NCBI GenBank assembly: GCA_014728185.1
Contig: WJMB01000180.1
Span: 1-8,910 of the forward strand
Reading direction: 5' to 3'
Length of the DNA stretch: 8,910 nt
Source of the DNA: Candidatus Coatesiibacteriota bacterium
GTDB taxonomy: Bacteria; RBG-13-66-14
Shown here: piece by piece, positions 1 through 6,715 of the stretch
How positions within the stretch are numbered: the first letter of the stretch is position 1
Layout of the letters: each line of letters opens with the position of its first letter
The notes under the pieces: model-generated
What the model was told of the DNA's origin: nothing
Database searches by the model: none
Seen by the model: only the letters and a program-made list of their open reading frames with translations
Made by a program: the position numbers and the translations under genes

Positions 1-35
1 CTTCCCGATGCTTCGCGTTTTGATTCCGCAATCAT
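1..35 (-). CDS. Possible start of a protein running off the left edge
   Basis: Reading the minus strand from base 38 gives two adjacent ATG codons (36-38 and 33-35) and then an open frame to the window edge, MIAESKREASG from the second ATG. An AGGGAG sequence lies upstream. It sits about six bases before the second ATG and three before the first, so I prefer the second. Only about eleven codons are visible. No family can be named and no convincing promoter was found. The frame could be open by chance. It is listed because a ribosome-binding site, a double ATG and an open frame occur together downstream of the tRNA terminator. Confidence 0.22.
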   Translation of the reverse strand, partial: MIAESKREASG

Positions 36-38
36 CAT

Positions 39-264
39 GCGCTCCCTTTTTGCTTGCTACTGTCCCCCTTGTTAGTCGAGAATAATGGGAGGGGCGTTAA
101 AGGCGAGCCGCCGGCATAGTTAGGTTATCTATAGGGCGCGCCTCCTGCAACCGCCCCCTGTTTGCCCGCTCATTCGTGACAGGTGCTTATGCTGTTTGGC
201 GTCAATTTTCAGCAGATCACGATCTCAACCCAGTCTTAACCGGGTCCTCGATCCCTCCCGATGT
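39..264. other. Intergenic spacer, nothing recognised
   Basis: This stretch lies between the tRNA terminator and the possible left-edge gene. I see no supported reading frame, tRNA, strong hairpin or clear -35/-10 pair on either strand. It could hold the promoter of the left-edge gene, but the AT-rich patches (around 80-100 and 121-132) do not form a properly spaced promoter. Confidence 0.5.
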
Positions 265-292
265 AAAAAAACGCCGGCCGGAGCCGGCGTTT
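265..292 (-). terminator. Rho-independent terminator behind tRNA-Ala
   Basis: A perfect GC-rich hairpin has arms at 269-278 and 283-292 around a four-base loop (279-282, TCCG on the minus strand). On the minus strand the stem runs into seven consecutive T at 271-265. It lies 31 bases beyond the CCA end of tRNA-Ala, in the right orientation to end that transcript. On the plus strand the stem is followed only by a broken T tract (TTGACGTTTT), so termination in that direction would be weaker. Confidence 0.88.
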
Positions 293-323
293 GACGTTTT
301 CAACTTGTTACTGCGGCAATGGT

Positions 324-399
324 TGGTGGACCCGAGGGGATTCGAACCCCTGACCTCCTCCACGCCAAGGAGGCGCGCTCCCAACTGCGCCACGGGCCC
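324..399 (-). tRNA. tRNA-Ala (anticodon GGC), CCA encoded
   Basis: The minus strand folds as a standard 76-base tRNA. The acceptor stem is GGGCCCG (399-393) paired with CGGGTCC (334-328). The D arm has GCGC stems around AGTTGGGA. The anticodon stem is CCTCC/GGAGG and the T arm is AGGGG/CCCCT around TTCGAAT. The seven-base anticodon loop TTGGCGT places GGC at positions 34-36, which reads GCC/GCU alanine codons. The acceptor stem carries the G3:U70 pair, the main identity element for alanyl-tRNA synthetase, which supports the call independently. The discriminator base is A and CCA is encoded (326-324). It has its own promoter and terminator. Confidence 0.97.
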
Positions 400-419
400 A
401 TTCTAACTCGCGGAGGGGC

Positions 420-449
420 ATAGTAGCACACGCCCGCGGGCGGTGTCAA
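420..449 (-). promoter_or_regulatory. Sigma70-type promoter of tRNA-Ala
   Basis: On the minus strand a perfect -35 box TTGACA (449-444) is followed by an 18-base spacer and a TACTAT -10 box (425-420). The -10 box is preceded by TGC, giving an extended -10 element. The bases after the -10 box are GCCCCTCC, a GC-rich discriminator of the kind seen in stringently controlled stable-RNA promoters. A start near base 413 would give a leader of about 14 bases before the mature tRNA end. The -35 box begins directly after the TAG stop of the lipoprotein gene. The box sequences and spacing are seen directly; stringent control is inferred. Confidence 0.75.
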
Positions 450-1547
450 CTACTCGCTGTGCTGCTCTTCCCACTTCTCGAAGACCGCGCGGATCCAGTC
501 GGCGTCGTCGGCGGTGAAGTTGAGCTGGTTGAGCACCAGGTTGAGGTGATCGACGAGGGTCGCGTTATCCGGGTCGATCTCGAAGCCGGTGCGCAGGTAC
601 TCGATGGCCAGTTGCAGGTCGGCCGGGTCGAGGTTGTTGCGGGTGATGTAGAAGACACCGACCTTGTCGAGGAGGTTGACGTAGTCGTCACCGGCGATGA
701 TCTTGGCGTTGCCCTCGGCGTTCTCGTACTTCTCCTCGGCCAATGGGATCAGCTCTTCATAGAGGGCTTCGGCTTCCTCGTTGTTCTCCTGTCGAACAAG
801 GATGTCGGCCTTGACCATCTTGATCTCGAAGAAATCGGGGAAGCGTTCGAGGGCCAGGTCGATGGCCTCTTCAGCCATATCATACTTTTCGGTGAGGGCC
901 AACACGTCGGCGCCACGGTAGTAGACGCGCATGGCGTCGTTGTCTTTGACAGGCTGGTAGTAGCTGTCCGGATCCTTCCACTGCCCGTGGAGCTTCTGGA
1001 TGGCCGTGTGGTATTCCTCGGCGGCCAGCTCGCCGTATTCCGCGGCCAATTCTTCGTTGCCGGCGTTGAGGGCTTCGATCTCGAGGTTGATGTAAACCTC
1101 GGCGGCCAGGTAATAGGGCAGGTAGTAGTTGGGATCGAGCTCCTGGGCGAAGATGGCGCTGTCGAGTGCGTTCTGGTAATCGCCGGCGTTCATGGCCTCG
1201 ATGGTCATGTTCTGGGCCTTGACGAAGAAGCGCCGCTCGATGATCAGGGAGTCGATCTCCTCCTGGCAAGCGGGGTTCATCTCGACGGCCTCATCGCGCC
1301 AACGCACGGCCTCGGTGAAATCGCCCTTCTCGGCGTAAGCCCAGAAGAGCATCACGCGGGCGCAAGGCTCTGTGGCGCCCTCGCCCTCGATGTAGGTCAT
1401 CATGTTCTCGATGGCGCGGTCGTAGGCCTTGGCGTTGCGGATGTCGGTGGCGGCGCCTTCGCACTGATAGGTGCGACCACCCTGGCAGCCGGTCAACAGA
1501 ACGGCGGCGGCCAGAAAGCTCAATACGATCAACAGGGTCTTGCGCAT
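450..1547 (-). CDS. TPR-like repeat lipoprotein
   Basis: This is a 365-residue predicted lipoprotein. It starts with a type II signal peptide: MRK, a hydrophobic stretch to about residue 17, and the lipobox LLTGC with the lipidated cysteine at residue 21. The mature part is acidic and helical, with tetratricopeptide-like helix pairs. Examples are around 66-92 (AYAEKGDFTEAVRWRDEAVE), 118-139 (NAGDYQNALDSAIFAQELDP), 220-236, 250-269 and 311-327 (LQLAIEYLRTGFEIDPD). TPR lipoproteins usually act as periplasmic or outer-membrane scaffolds; the partner here is unknown. I chose the ATG at 1547 because GAGGAG precedes it by seven bases and the signal peptide starts there. A longer in-frame ATG at 1667 would put about 40 unlikely residues ahead of the signal peptide and overlaps the promoter region. 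The gene ends one base before the tRNA promoter's -35 box. No C-terminal domain is recognised. Confidence 0.88.
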   Translation of the reverse strand: MRKTLLIVLSFLAAAVLLTGCQGGRTYQCEGAATDIRNAKAYDRAIENMMTYIEGEGATEPCARVMLFWAYAEKGDFTEAVRWRDEAVEMNPACQEEIDSLIIERRFFVKAQNMTIEAMNAGDYQNALDSAIFAQELDPNYYLPYYLAAEVYINLEIEALNAGNEELAAEYGELAAEEYHTAIQKLHGQWKDPDSYYQPVKDNDAMRVYYRGADVLALTEKYDMAEEAIDLALERFPDFFEIKMVKADILVRQENNEEAEALYEELIPLAEEKYENAEGNAKIIAGDDYVNLLDKVGVFYITRNNLDPADLQLAIEYLRTGFEIDPDNATLVDHLNLVLNQLNFTADDADWIRAVFEKWEEQHSE

Positions 1548-1646
1548 CGATGGCTCCTCGGATGCGGTTGGGGAGTGTTCTAGTCCGGCGACGCGGCACA
1601 ATAAGTGTAAAGTGGGCGTCCGTCCAGAGCAAATAACGTTTGGGCG

Positions 1647-1675
1647 ATGATACACCAGGGTTTGCAAAAAGTAAA
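1647..1675 (-). promoter_or_regulatory. Candidate sigma70 promoter of the lipoprotein gene
   Basis: On the minus strand TTTACT (1675-1670, four of six matches to TTGACA) is separated by exactly 17 bases from TATCAT (1652-1647, five of six matches to TATAAT). It lies between the stop of the flavoprotein gene and the lipoprotein start and predicts a leader of roughly 90 bases. A weaker alternative pair, TTGCTC and TACACT with 17-base spacing, lies closer to the gene. The lipoprotein therefore probably need not depend on transcription from the redox genes upstream. Confidence 0.5.
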
Positions 1676-1718
1676 CGAGCCTCGAAGGCGTGCGGGTTCA
1701 CGCAGATGCCAACCAGGC

Positions 1719-2558
1719 TTAAAGATCGTTGGGCAGCTCGTCGAGTTGGGCCATGGTGTAGACGGGGCCGTCGACGCAGACGTAGCTGTCGCCGACGTTG
1801 CAGCGCCCGCACTTGCCCAGGCCGCACTTCATCCGGTTCTCCAGGGTGGTCACCACCCACTCGGGGTCCCAACCGGAGCGGCGCAGGGACTCGAACACGA
1901 AACGGATCATGATCGGCGGACCGCAGGTGACCAACCAGCCGTTGTCTCTGGAAAGTTTGAGCTCGTCCATCACCGGCGGGACGAAGCCGACACTCCCCCT
2001 CCAGTCCGGGGTCTCGCCGCCGGGATCCACCGTCAGGGTCAGCGATAGGTCGTCTCGGTCAGCCCATTCCTCGAGCTCGGTTTTATAGACCAGGTCGTCC
2101 ACGGACCGGGCGCCGTAGACGATGTTCAGCTCGCCGTAGTCGGCGCGGTTGTCCAGTAGGTAGCAGATCAGGCTGCGCAGCGGCGCCAGGCCGATACCGC
2201 CCCCGACGATGTGCACGTCGGCGCCGCGCATCGCCTCCACGGGGAAACTGTTACCGTAAGGTCCGCGGAACCCGATGAAATCGCCCGGGTTCTTCCGGGC
2301 CAGACCGGCTGTCACCCGGCCGACCTCGCGGAAGGTGCACTCGATGTAACCCTCGCGTGTCGGTGAGCTGGCGATGCAGAAGGTGCTCTCGCCCTCGCCG
2401 AAGCAGGAGTAGAGGCCGAACTGGCCCGTGGCGAAGCTGAAGGACTCCGCGACGGCTTCGTCCTCGAAGCGCAAGCGGCAGGTTTGGATGTCCGGGGTCT
2501 CCGGGGTGACCTCGATCACGCGCATCAACCGGGGGGCGTAGATGTTGTCAGTGTTCAT
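1719..2558 (-). CDS. FAD/NAD(P)-binding [2Fe-2S] oxidoreductase subunit (HydG/FlxA/AsrB-like)
   Basis: This 279-residue protein belongs to the ferredoxin-NADP reductase-like gamma subunits of sulfhydrogenase, Flx and anaerobic sulfite reductase complexes. Such subunits carry electrons between NAD(P)H and iron-sulfur partners. The FAD-binding half ends with STFCIASSP (58-66) and FRGPYGNSFPVE (97-108). The nucleotide-binding half opens with HIVGGGIGLAPLRSL (116-130) and includes VTCGPPIM (210-217). The C-terminal lobe carries C245-X4-C250-X2-C253-X7-C261, the [2Fe-2S] pattern of the PyrK/HydG type. The length suits the family. The ATG at 2558 has only a weak GCGAG upstream as ribosome-binding site. 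The neighbour transcribed just before it is the matching beta-like subunit, so the two very probably form one complex. The spacer between them holds a large inverted repeat. HydG, FlxA and AsrB cannot be separated without the catalytic subunit. Confidence 0.9.
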   Translation of the reverse strand: MNTDNIYAPRLMRVIEVTPETPDIQTCRLRFEDEAVAESFSFATGQFGLYSCFGEGESTFCIASSPTREGYIECTFREVGRVTAGLARKNPGDFIGFRGPYGNSFPVEAMRGADVHIVGGGIGLAPLRSLICYLLDNRADYGELNIVYGARSVDDLVYKTELEEWADRDDLSLTLTVDPGGETPDWRGSVGFVPPVMDELKLSRDNGWLVTCGPPIMIRFVFESLRRSGWDPEWVVTTLENRMKCGLGKCGRCNVGDSYVCVDGPVYTMAQLDELPNDL

Positions 2559-2623
2559 CGATGGCTCGCGTCCTTGTTCTGATGAATGGGTTCGTTGCTG
2601 GGGTCCCTCGTATCGGTGGCCGA

Positions 2624-2815
2624 CCGCGCCCCGCGCCGAACAGGTTCTCGGCGAAGAACCGTTTCAATCGTTCCGGCGCGGCGGCGTTGGCACGCTTCTT
2701 GCGGAATGGCGCCGGGCCTTCCAGCGTCGGGCGACCCCGCTCTGCTGCAAGAAGCGTGCCAACGCCGGGGCGGGGATGAGGCGCCGCCTCGTTCGAGGTT
2801 CGGCGCGGGGCGCGG
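2624..2815. repeat. Nested inverted repeat between the two redox subunit genes
   Basis: Two perfect inverted repeats are nested in this spacer. The outer arms are 18 bases (2624-2641 and 2798-2815, containing CGCGCCCCGCGCCGAAC and its complement). The inner arms are 21 bases (2682-2702 and 2747-2767, containing GTTGGCACGCTTCTTGC and its complement). A smaller perfect hairpin, GGTTCT-CGGCGA-AGAACC, sits at 2643-2660. A transcript of either strand could fold into a long branched hairpin. The right outer arm ends one base before the stop codon of the beta-like gene, in minus-strand order just after it. No T tract follows, so it does not look like an intrinsic terminator. No transposase and no clear target-site duplication are seen. 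It may be a non-autonomous (MITE-like or REP-like) element or an RNA stability/processing element. Confidence 0.85.
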
Positions 2816-2816
2816 A

Positions 2817-3863
2817 CTAGCCCGTCGGTTTGCCGGCGGCGGTGGCCAGGGCGGCCAACGCCTCGGTGATGTCTTGGCCCACTGGGCAGACGCGAATGCA
2901 GCGTCCGCAGCCCACGCAGCCCGGGACCTCCCAGCGTTCGGGGTAGATCTTGAACTTGCAGGCGAAGCGGTTGCGCCAGCGCAGGGGCTGGCGGGAGCGC
3001 GGATTATGCCCCGAGGCGTGGAGGGTGAAGTGGTCGAACTGGCAGGCGTCCCAGTTCTTCTTGCGTCGGGACGCACCGGCCTTGCCCTCGTCGACGATGT
3101 CGTAGCAGTGGCAGGTCGGACAGACGAAGGTGCAGGCCCCGCAGGAGAGGCAGCGGTAGGCCAGGCGTTCCCAGCGCTCGTCGTCGTAGGCGGCGGGGTT
3201 TTGCAGGAAGCGGCGGGCGGCCTCGGCCGTTTCGGCGAGGTCCGCGCGCAGCTCGCTCTTTACTCCGGCGACGGCGCGGTCGCGCAGGGCCCGCTGGGGG
3301 GCGTCGTCGAAGAGCCCGGCGTGGCCGTCGAGGAGGGCCGAGCCTTTCTCTGTGACGGCTTCGACGAAGTATCCGCCCTTGAGGGGGGTCAGCAGCAGGT
3401 CGCTGCCGGCGGGGTCGTCGGGACCGCCGCCGGTGGAGGTGCAGAAGCAGTCGGCGTCGCAGCGCAGGCAACTGACGGCGACGATTGTGGTGGCGGCACG
3501 GCGGCGCAAATAGAATTCGTCGGCGTACTCGCCGGCGAAGACCTCGTCGAGGGAGGCCAGGCCCCGGGCGTCGCAGGGGCGCACGCCGAGGATGACCGTG
3601 GCCGGGTAATCGTCGTCCAGCTTGTCCTCGAGTTTGACGCCCGCAGCGTCGTAGGCGGCCTCGAGGATCGTCTCGCTCTTGGGGAAGAGGAACTCCTTGG
3701 GCGAGTTGGCCGGGGCGATGTAATCGGCGGTGTAGTCGGCGGGGGAGTCGAGCTCGGCATAGACGACCCGTCCGCCGTCCCGGCGCGGTCCTACGACGCG
3801 GACACCGGCGGCTAACAGGGTTTCGAGCAGGCGCTCCAGACTCTCCAGCTTGGCTTCCTTCAT
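2817..3863 (-). CDS. Multi-[4Fe-4S] electron-transfer subunit (HydB/FlxC/AsrA-like)
   Basis: This 348-residue iron-sulfur protein is the usual partner of HydG/FlxA/AsrB flavoproteins. It relays electrons from the flavin subunit to a catalytic partner. Family marks in order are SPKEFLFPKSETIL (54-67), GVRPCDARGLASLDEVF (93-109) and a cysteine cluster CLRCDADCFC (132-141). A first ferredoxin-like motif CLSCGACTFVCPTC follows at 238-251. Then come the region NWDACQFDHFTLHASGHNPR (270-289) and a second motif CVGCGRCIRVCP at 316-327. Length and architecture match AsrA and HydB, and the C-terminus looks complete. The ATG at 3863 is preceded closely by GAGGAA. The gene is followed by the inverted-repeat spacer and then the flavoprotein gene. 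No hydrogenase, HdrA or siroheme sulfite reductase is in the window, so the catalytic partner and exact subgroup stay open. Confidence 0.9.
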   Translation of the reverse strand: MKEAKLESLERLLETLLAAGVRVVGPRRDGGRVVYAELDSPADYTADYIAPANSPKEFLFPKSETILEAAYDAAGVKLEDKLDDDYPATVILGVRPCDARGLASLDEVFAGEYADEFYLRRRAATTIVAVSCLRCDADCFCTSTGGGPDDPAGSDLLLTPLKGGYFVEAVTEKGSALLDGHAGLFDDAPQRALRDRAVAGVKSELRADLAETAEAARRFLQNPAAYDDERWERLAYRCLSCGACTFVCPTCHCYDIVDEGKAGASRRKKNWDACQFDHFTLHASGHNPRSRQPLRWRNRFACKFKIYPERWEVPGCVGCGRCIRVCPVGQDITEALAALATAAGKPTG

Positions 3864-4150
3864 GGTTCCTCGATGATCATGGTTTGGTCGGTGTTGCGGG
3901 GCCTCTCGCGGATGGTCGGATAATCTAGAGCCGAGAATGACCGGGGGGACGATCGCTTACAGATGTGTCCGTTGTTTTGCGCAGTCGGGTAAAGCGGCCT
4001 CAAGGGGTGCGCCCGGCTAACAAGCTACTATGACAGCGGTTTGCAATTCGCGTCCCTCCGAGTGCCGCCCTACTAATAAGCGTATCACTACCCAGCGCAA
4101 CGGATGGGCATGGTGAAAACAGGGCTCGCCCGGACTCGGAGTCGCCGCGC
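3864..4150. other. Intergenic spacer between nitroreductase and beta-like redox gene
   Basis: No supported gene lies here. Just downstream of the nitroreductase, minus-strand GGGC-GA-GCCC (4131-4122) is followed by TGTTTTC. It could be a weak terminator, but the stem is only four pairs. An imperfect inverted repeat, TACTAATAAG/CGTATCACTA, lies at 4071-4090 and could be an operator. I found no properly spaced -35/-10 pair for the beta-like gene, although a separate transcription start in this spacer would fit its length. Confidence 0.35.
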
Positions 4151-4924
4151 TCAATCGGCGTTCTCGCCCACTGCCAACCGGCCGACGGGGGCGGCGTAGA
4201 CGACGAACTCGTCGGTGCCGTCTGCGCCGACCAGCTCGTCGGCCTTGGCCTGGTCGTAGGCGCCGATGGCGCAGGTGCCGCATCCCAGGCTCTCGGCGGC
4301 TAGATAGAGGTTCTGGCAGAGGTGACCGGCGTCGATGGCGATCACTTTGTGCGAGACCACGGAGTAGCGCCACTCGGTGCGGTAGGGCAGCGCGGTCCAG
4401 TAGAAGGTGACGGCGGGGTTGAAGTCCTGGCCGACCAGGGCCACCACGCTGCGACGGCGCAGTCCCGCAGCGGCGGGCAGGCTGATCAGGGCGTGCGGTT
4501 TGGGAAGAAAGCGGTAGAGCCCCTTCTCGAGTCCGTCGACGCGCTCGACGAGCAGGTAGGTTTCGAAGGGATGGCGCGAACCGGCCGAAGGGACAGTGCG
4601 GAAACTCCAGCCCTTGACCACCCGCTTGAGCCCCTGGGTGGACCAGAGCAGAAAGGATAGCTCCTCGAGGGTCAGTGACTCGTCGGTGAAGCGGCGGCGG
4701 CTGCGGCGTTGGGCGATGACCTCGGCCAGGGGTGTTCGGCCCAGTTCGAGCCCGGCGGGGTCGGGCAGGGGGATTGCCTCGGCCCCCTCGGGGAGCGCCT
4801 TCTGGAAGGCGGGTATCTCCACGCCGCGGCGCTGGTCCGTCGGCACCTCGGAGAAGCCGCGCCAGTCTCCGGCCTTGAGAAAGTCACGCCCGGCGGCGAT
4901 CCGTCGTTTCAGTTCCTCGTTCAT
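4151..4924 (-). CDS. SagB/ThcOx-type nitroreductase-family dehydrogenase
   Basis: This 257-residue FMN-dependent oxidoreductase resembles the SagB/ThcOx branch of the nitroreductase fold. Members of that branch oxidise azolines in RiPP peptides, but many stand-alone homologues have unknown substrates. Visible marks are AEVIAQRRSRRRFTDE (67-82), a typical FMN phosphate-binding start, and LTLEELSFLLWSTQGL (84-99). TVPSAGSRHPFETYLLV (110-126) and AGHLCQNLYLAAESLGCGTC (199-218) follow. The ATG at 4924 is chosen because GGGAGGA precedes it and because it overlaps the TGA stop of the upstream gene as ATGA, a sign of translational coupling. No YcaO cyclodehydratase, no precursor peptide and no RiPP transporter is visible in the window, so an azoline oxidase role is unsupported. 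The substrate is unknown. Confidence 0.88.
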   Translation of the reverse strand: MNEELKRRIAAGRDFLKAGDWRGFSEVPTDQRRGVEIPAFQKALPEGAEAIPLPDPAGLELGRTPLAEVIAQRRSRRRFTDESLTLEELSFLLWSTQGLKRVVKGWSFRTVPSAGSRHPFETYLLVERVDGLEKGLYRFLPKPHALISLPAAAGLRRRSVVALVGQDFNPAVTFYWTALPYRTEWRYSVVSHKVIAIDAGHLCQNLYLAAESLGCGTCAIGAYDQAKADELVGADGTDEFVVYAAPVGRLAVGENAD

Positions 4925-6093
4925 CGTCCTCCCGCGTCGTAGTCGACGTTGAGATCGACGGGCTCGTCCTCGCCGCCCCAGTCGTAGCCCGAGGTGTTGT
5001 ACTCGTAGTCTTCGTCCTCGATCCGGTAGATGCCGGAGAAGATGCCCAGGAAGCTCGAGGAGACCAGGCTGACGGTCTCGCCGTCGCGTTCGAGGAAGGG
5101 CTGCGCTCCCTGTTCGACGTTCTCCAGGCTGCCGATGGGATCGTCGAAGAAGTCCAGTCCGTGGGCCTCGTAGCCGTCGGCAACGTAGACGGTGTCGGAG
5201 CGGACGTAAATGATGGTATCGCTGTCCTCGGCCCAACGCAGCCAGCTCTTGCCCGGGAAGCGGAAGCGGCGGCGCAGCTCCCACTCGTTTTCGGTGTTGA
5301 GCGGCCAGTCCGGCTCGGGAATACCCTGTCGTTCCCGTTCGTGGGCTGAAAGCGCGTTTGGTCCGTACTCGCTGGAGAGCAGCTCGATGACCAGCACGCC
5401 GTCCTCGTTGTAGGCCAGCATCAGGCCGTCCGGGGAGGCGTCCAGGGGCGGAGACCCGTAGGAGATCAGCTCGTCGATCCCGCTGTGGACGTCGATCCAG
5501 TGGATCTCGCCGTGGCTGACCGGGGAGTGGGCGTAGACGATGCGCTCGCCGTCGCCGGTCCAGCGCGGGAATTCGTCGTGTTGATCGTTGTCGGTCAGCT
5601 TGCGCCGCTCCGTTCCGTCGGCGTTGATGACGAAGATGTCGTTGTCGCCGTCGGAGGGATCGTGGAAGGCGATCTGCGTACCATCTGGGGACCAGTCGGG
5701 GAAGCGGCCCGCGGTCAGGAAGCGCTCGTTGTCACCCTCGCGGTCGATGATGTAAATCTCATCGTCGCGGACGAAGGCCAGGTGGTGGCCGTCGGGGGAC
5801 CAGCAGGGCTCCTCGCCGTCGACGAAGGGCATGTTCAAAAGCTCCACCAGGGCCAGGATGCCCACACCGATGATCACCGTCCAGAGGATGATCCTGCCCA
5901 GGCAGGAACCGCCGGAACCCCGACGGACACCGTCGCTCGATGAGCGTCGCGGAGAGGTCGAGACGCGGCCGCTGTCGGCGCCCAGCGTCGAGAAGCTGGT
6001 CGATTCCCTGAAGTTGTATCCGCAACTGGGACAGGTTACGTCGTCGATCTCGACGTCACTCCCGCAGTTCGGACAACTGAACTCCTCCCCCAT
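4921..6093 (-). CDS. Zinc-ribbon, single-TM, TolB/PD40-like beta-propeller protein
   Basis: The 390-residue protein has three parts. The N-terminus is a zinc ribbon with C7-X2-C10 and C21-X2-C24, followed by a Ser/Arg-rich linker. One hydrophobic segment, about residues 67-86 (GRIILWTVIIGVGILALVEL), should span the membrane. The rest is a beta-propeller with WD40-like PD40 repeats: CWSPDGHHLAFV (97-108), DWSPDGTQIAFH (133-144), RWTGDGERIVYA (177-188), DASPDGLMLAYN (218-229) and RWAEDSDTIIYV (286-297). Expected topology is zinc ribbon inside and propeller outside; this is inferred. The C-terminal tail is acidic. The ATG at 6093 has AAGGGGGA upstream. The stop overlaps the start of the nitroreductase gene, so the two are probably made together. 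Propellers of this kind bind proteins or ligands; no specific partner can be named. Confidence 0.87.
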   Translation of the reverse strand: MGEEFSCPNCGSDVEIDDVTCPSCGYNFRESTSFSTLGADSGRVSTSPRRSSSDGVRRGSGGSCLGRIILWTVIIGVGILALVELLNMPFVDGEEPCWSPDGHHLAFVRDDEIYIIDREGDNERFLTAGRFPDWSPDGTQIAFHDPSDGDNDIFVINADGTERRKLTDNDQHDEFPRWTGDGERIVYAHSPVSHGEIHWIDVHSGIDELISYGSPPLDASPDGLMLAYNEDGVLVIELLSSEYGPNALSAHERERQGIPEPDWPLNTENEWELRRRFRFPGKSWLRWAEDSDTIIYVRSDTVYVADGYEAHGLDFFDDPIGSLENVEQGAQPFLERDGETVSLVSSSFLGIFSGIYRIEDEDYEYNTSGYDWGGEDEPVDLNVDYDAGGR

Positions 6094-6715
6094 GGGGTCC
6101 CCCTTGGTGTCGAGTTAGCGACTGGTCATCCAGCAGCGTTGTCGGGCCGCGGTCATTCTCGAAAGGATCATGTTTTCGTAGTGAACCGCAGCGTTACCCT
6201 TCATCCCCGTTTCAAGGAGGGATGCAGGTGCAAGTTGCCCCGGCCGGCCCAGGATCGTGTTTGCCGCCTTATAAATAACCGACGACGCTGGAGGTGGACT
6301 GCCGAAGGAGTCTGAAGAGAATCCACCCGTGTCGCGGGGCGGCGGTGCCGTCGCGGATGAGTGAAACAGGTCCGGAAAAGGTCCGGGCTGGCTTGCCGCT
6401 CATTGCCGGCAAGTATCCACAAGCACGCCGGCCGCGGCGCCTGGCTGTTCGCTGGACGGCTTGGCGCAGGATTCCGGTGCGTCAGCTCCAGGAGATGTGC
6501 GCGCAAACGGATGATATCAGTATCCCCCGAGAGCCGCGTGAGGCTGCTCTCAGTGACAGCCTGATTCCAGCTTCACGGGATTGGGTGCGACCTCCGACGG
6601 GCCTTTCGACGGGACGGCGAGGCGTCCTTGGCCGTGCGTGTTCCATCCCCTGAGCCGTTGTCCGGGTATCGAGGGGTTCATCTCCCGACCGCAACCGCCC
6701 CGGACTGCGCCTGCT
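6094..6715. other. 622-base spacer without a supported gene
   Basis: The frames open in this stretch (up to about 119 codons) lack a credible start context, recognisable motifs and the coding bias of the real genes, so I do not call them. Structures seen are a hairpin CTTGCCG/CGGCAAG at 6392-6413, a GAGAGC/GCTCTC pair near 6530-6555, a direct repeat AGGTCCGG at about 6368-6387, and an AT island TTATAAATAA at 6269-6278 without a matching -35. It should contain the promoter of the propeller/nitroreductase unit and the end of the methyltransferase transcript. I could not pick out either with confidence. Confidence 0.5.

Noticed and set aside
176..406. A 76-codon plus-strand frame containing DPRGFEPLTS
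   Set aside because: This peptide is the familiar false translation of the strand opposite a tRNA; it coincides with tRNA-Ala here and has no independent support.
459..1583. A 374-codon plus-strand frame opposite the lipoprotein gene
   Set aside because: Long antisense frames are common in GC-rich DNA. The minus frame has a ribosome-binding site, signal peptide and repeat motifs; this one has a valine- and glycine-rich composition without motifs.
2624..2815. Reading the inverted repeat as a rho-independent terminator
   Set aside because: Neither side of the hairpin is followed by a T tract on its strand, and the gene after it is the expected operon partner.
2586..3815. A 409-codon plus-strand frame opposite the beta-like subunit
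   Set aside because: The minus frame carries clear iron-sulfur motifs over the same bases, and the plus frame runs through the inverted repeat with no recognisable domain.
6360..6415. Resemblance to SRP RNA or RNase P RNA (CAGGTCCGGAA, GGTCCGGGCT)
   Set aside because: The short matches are not followed by the expected partner strands or other conserved blocks of either RNA, so I treat them as chance.
6201..6506. A 101-codon minus frame in the long spacer
   Set aside because: It is rich in Arg, Pro and His with no motif and no convincing ribosome-binding site, typical of non-coding GC-rich DNA.
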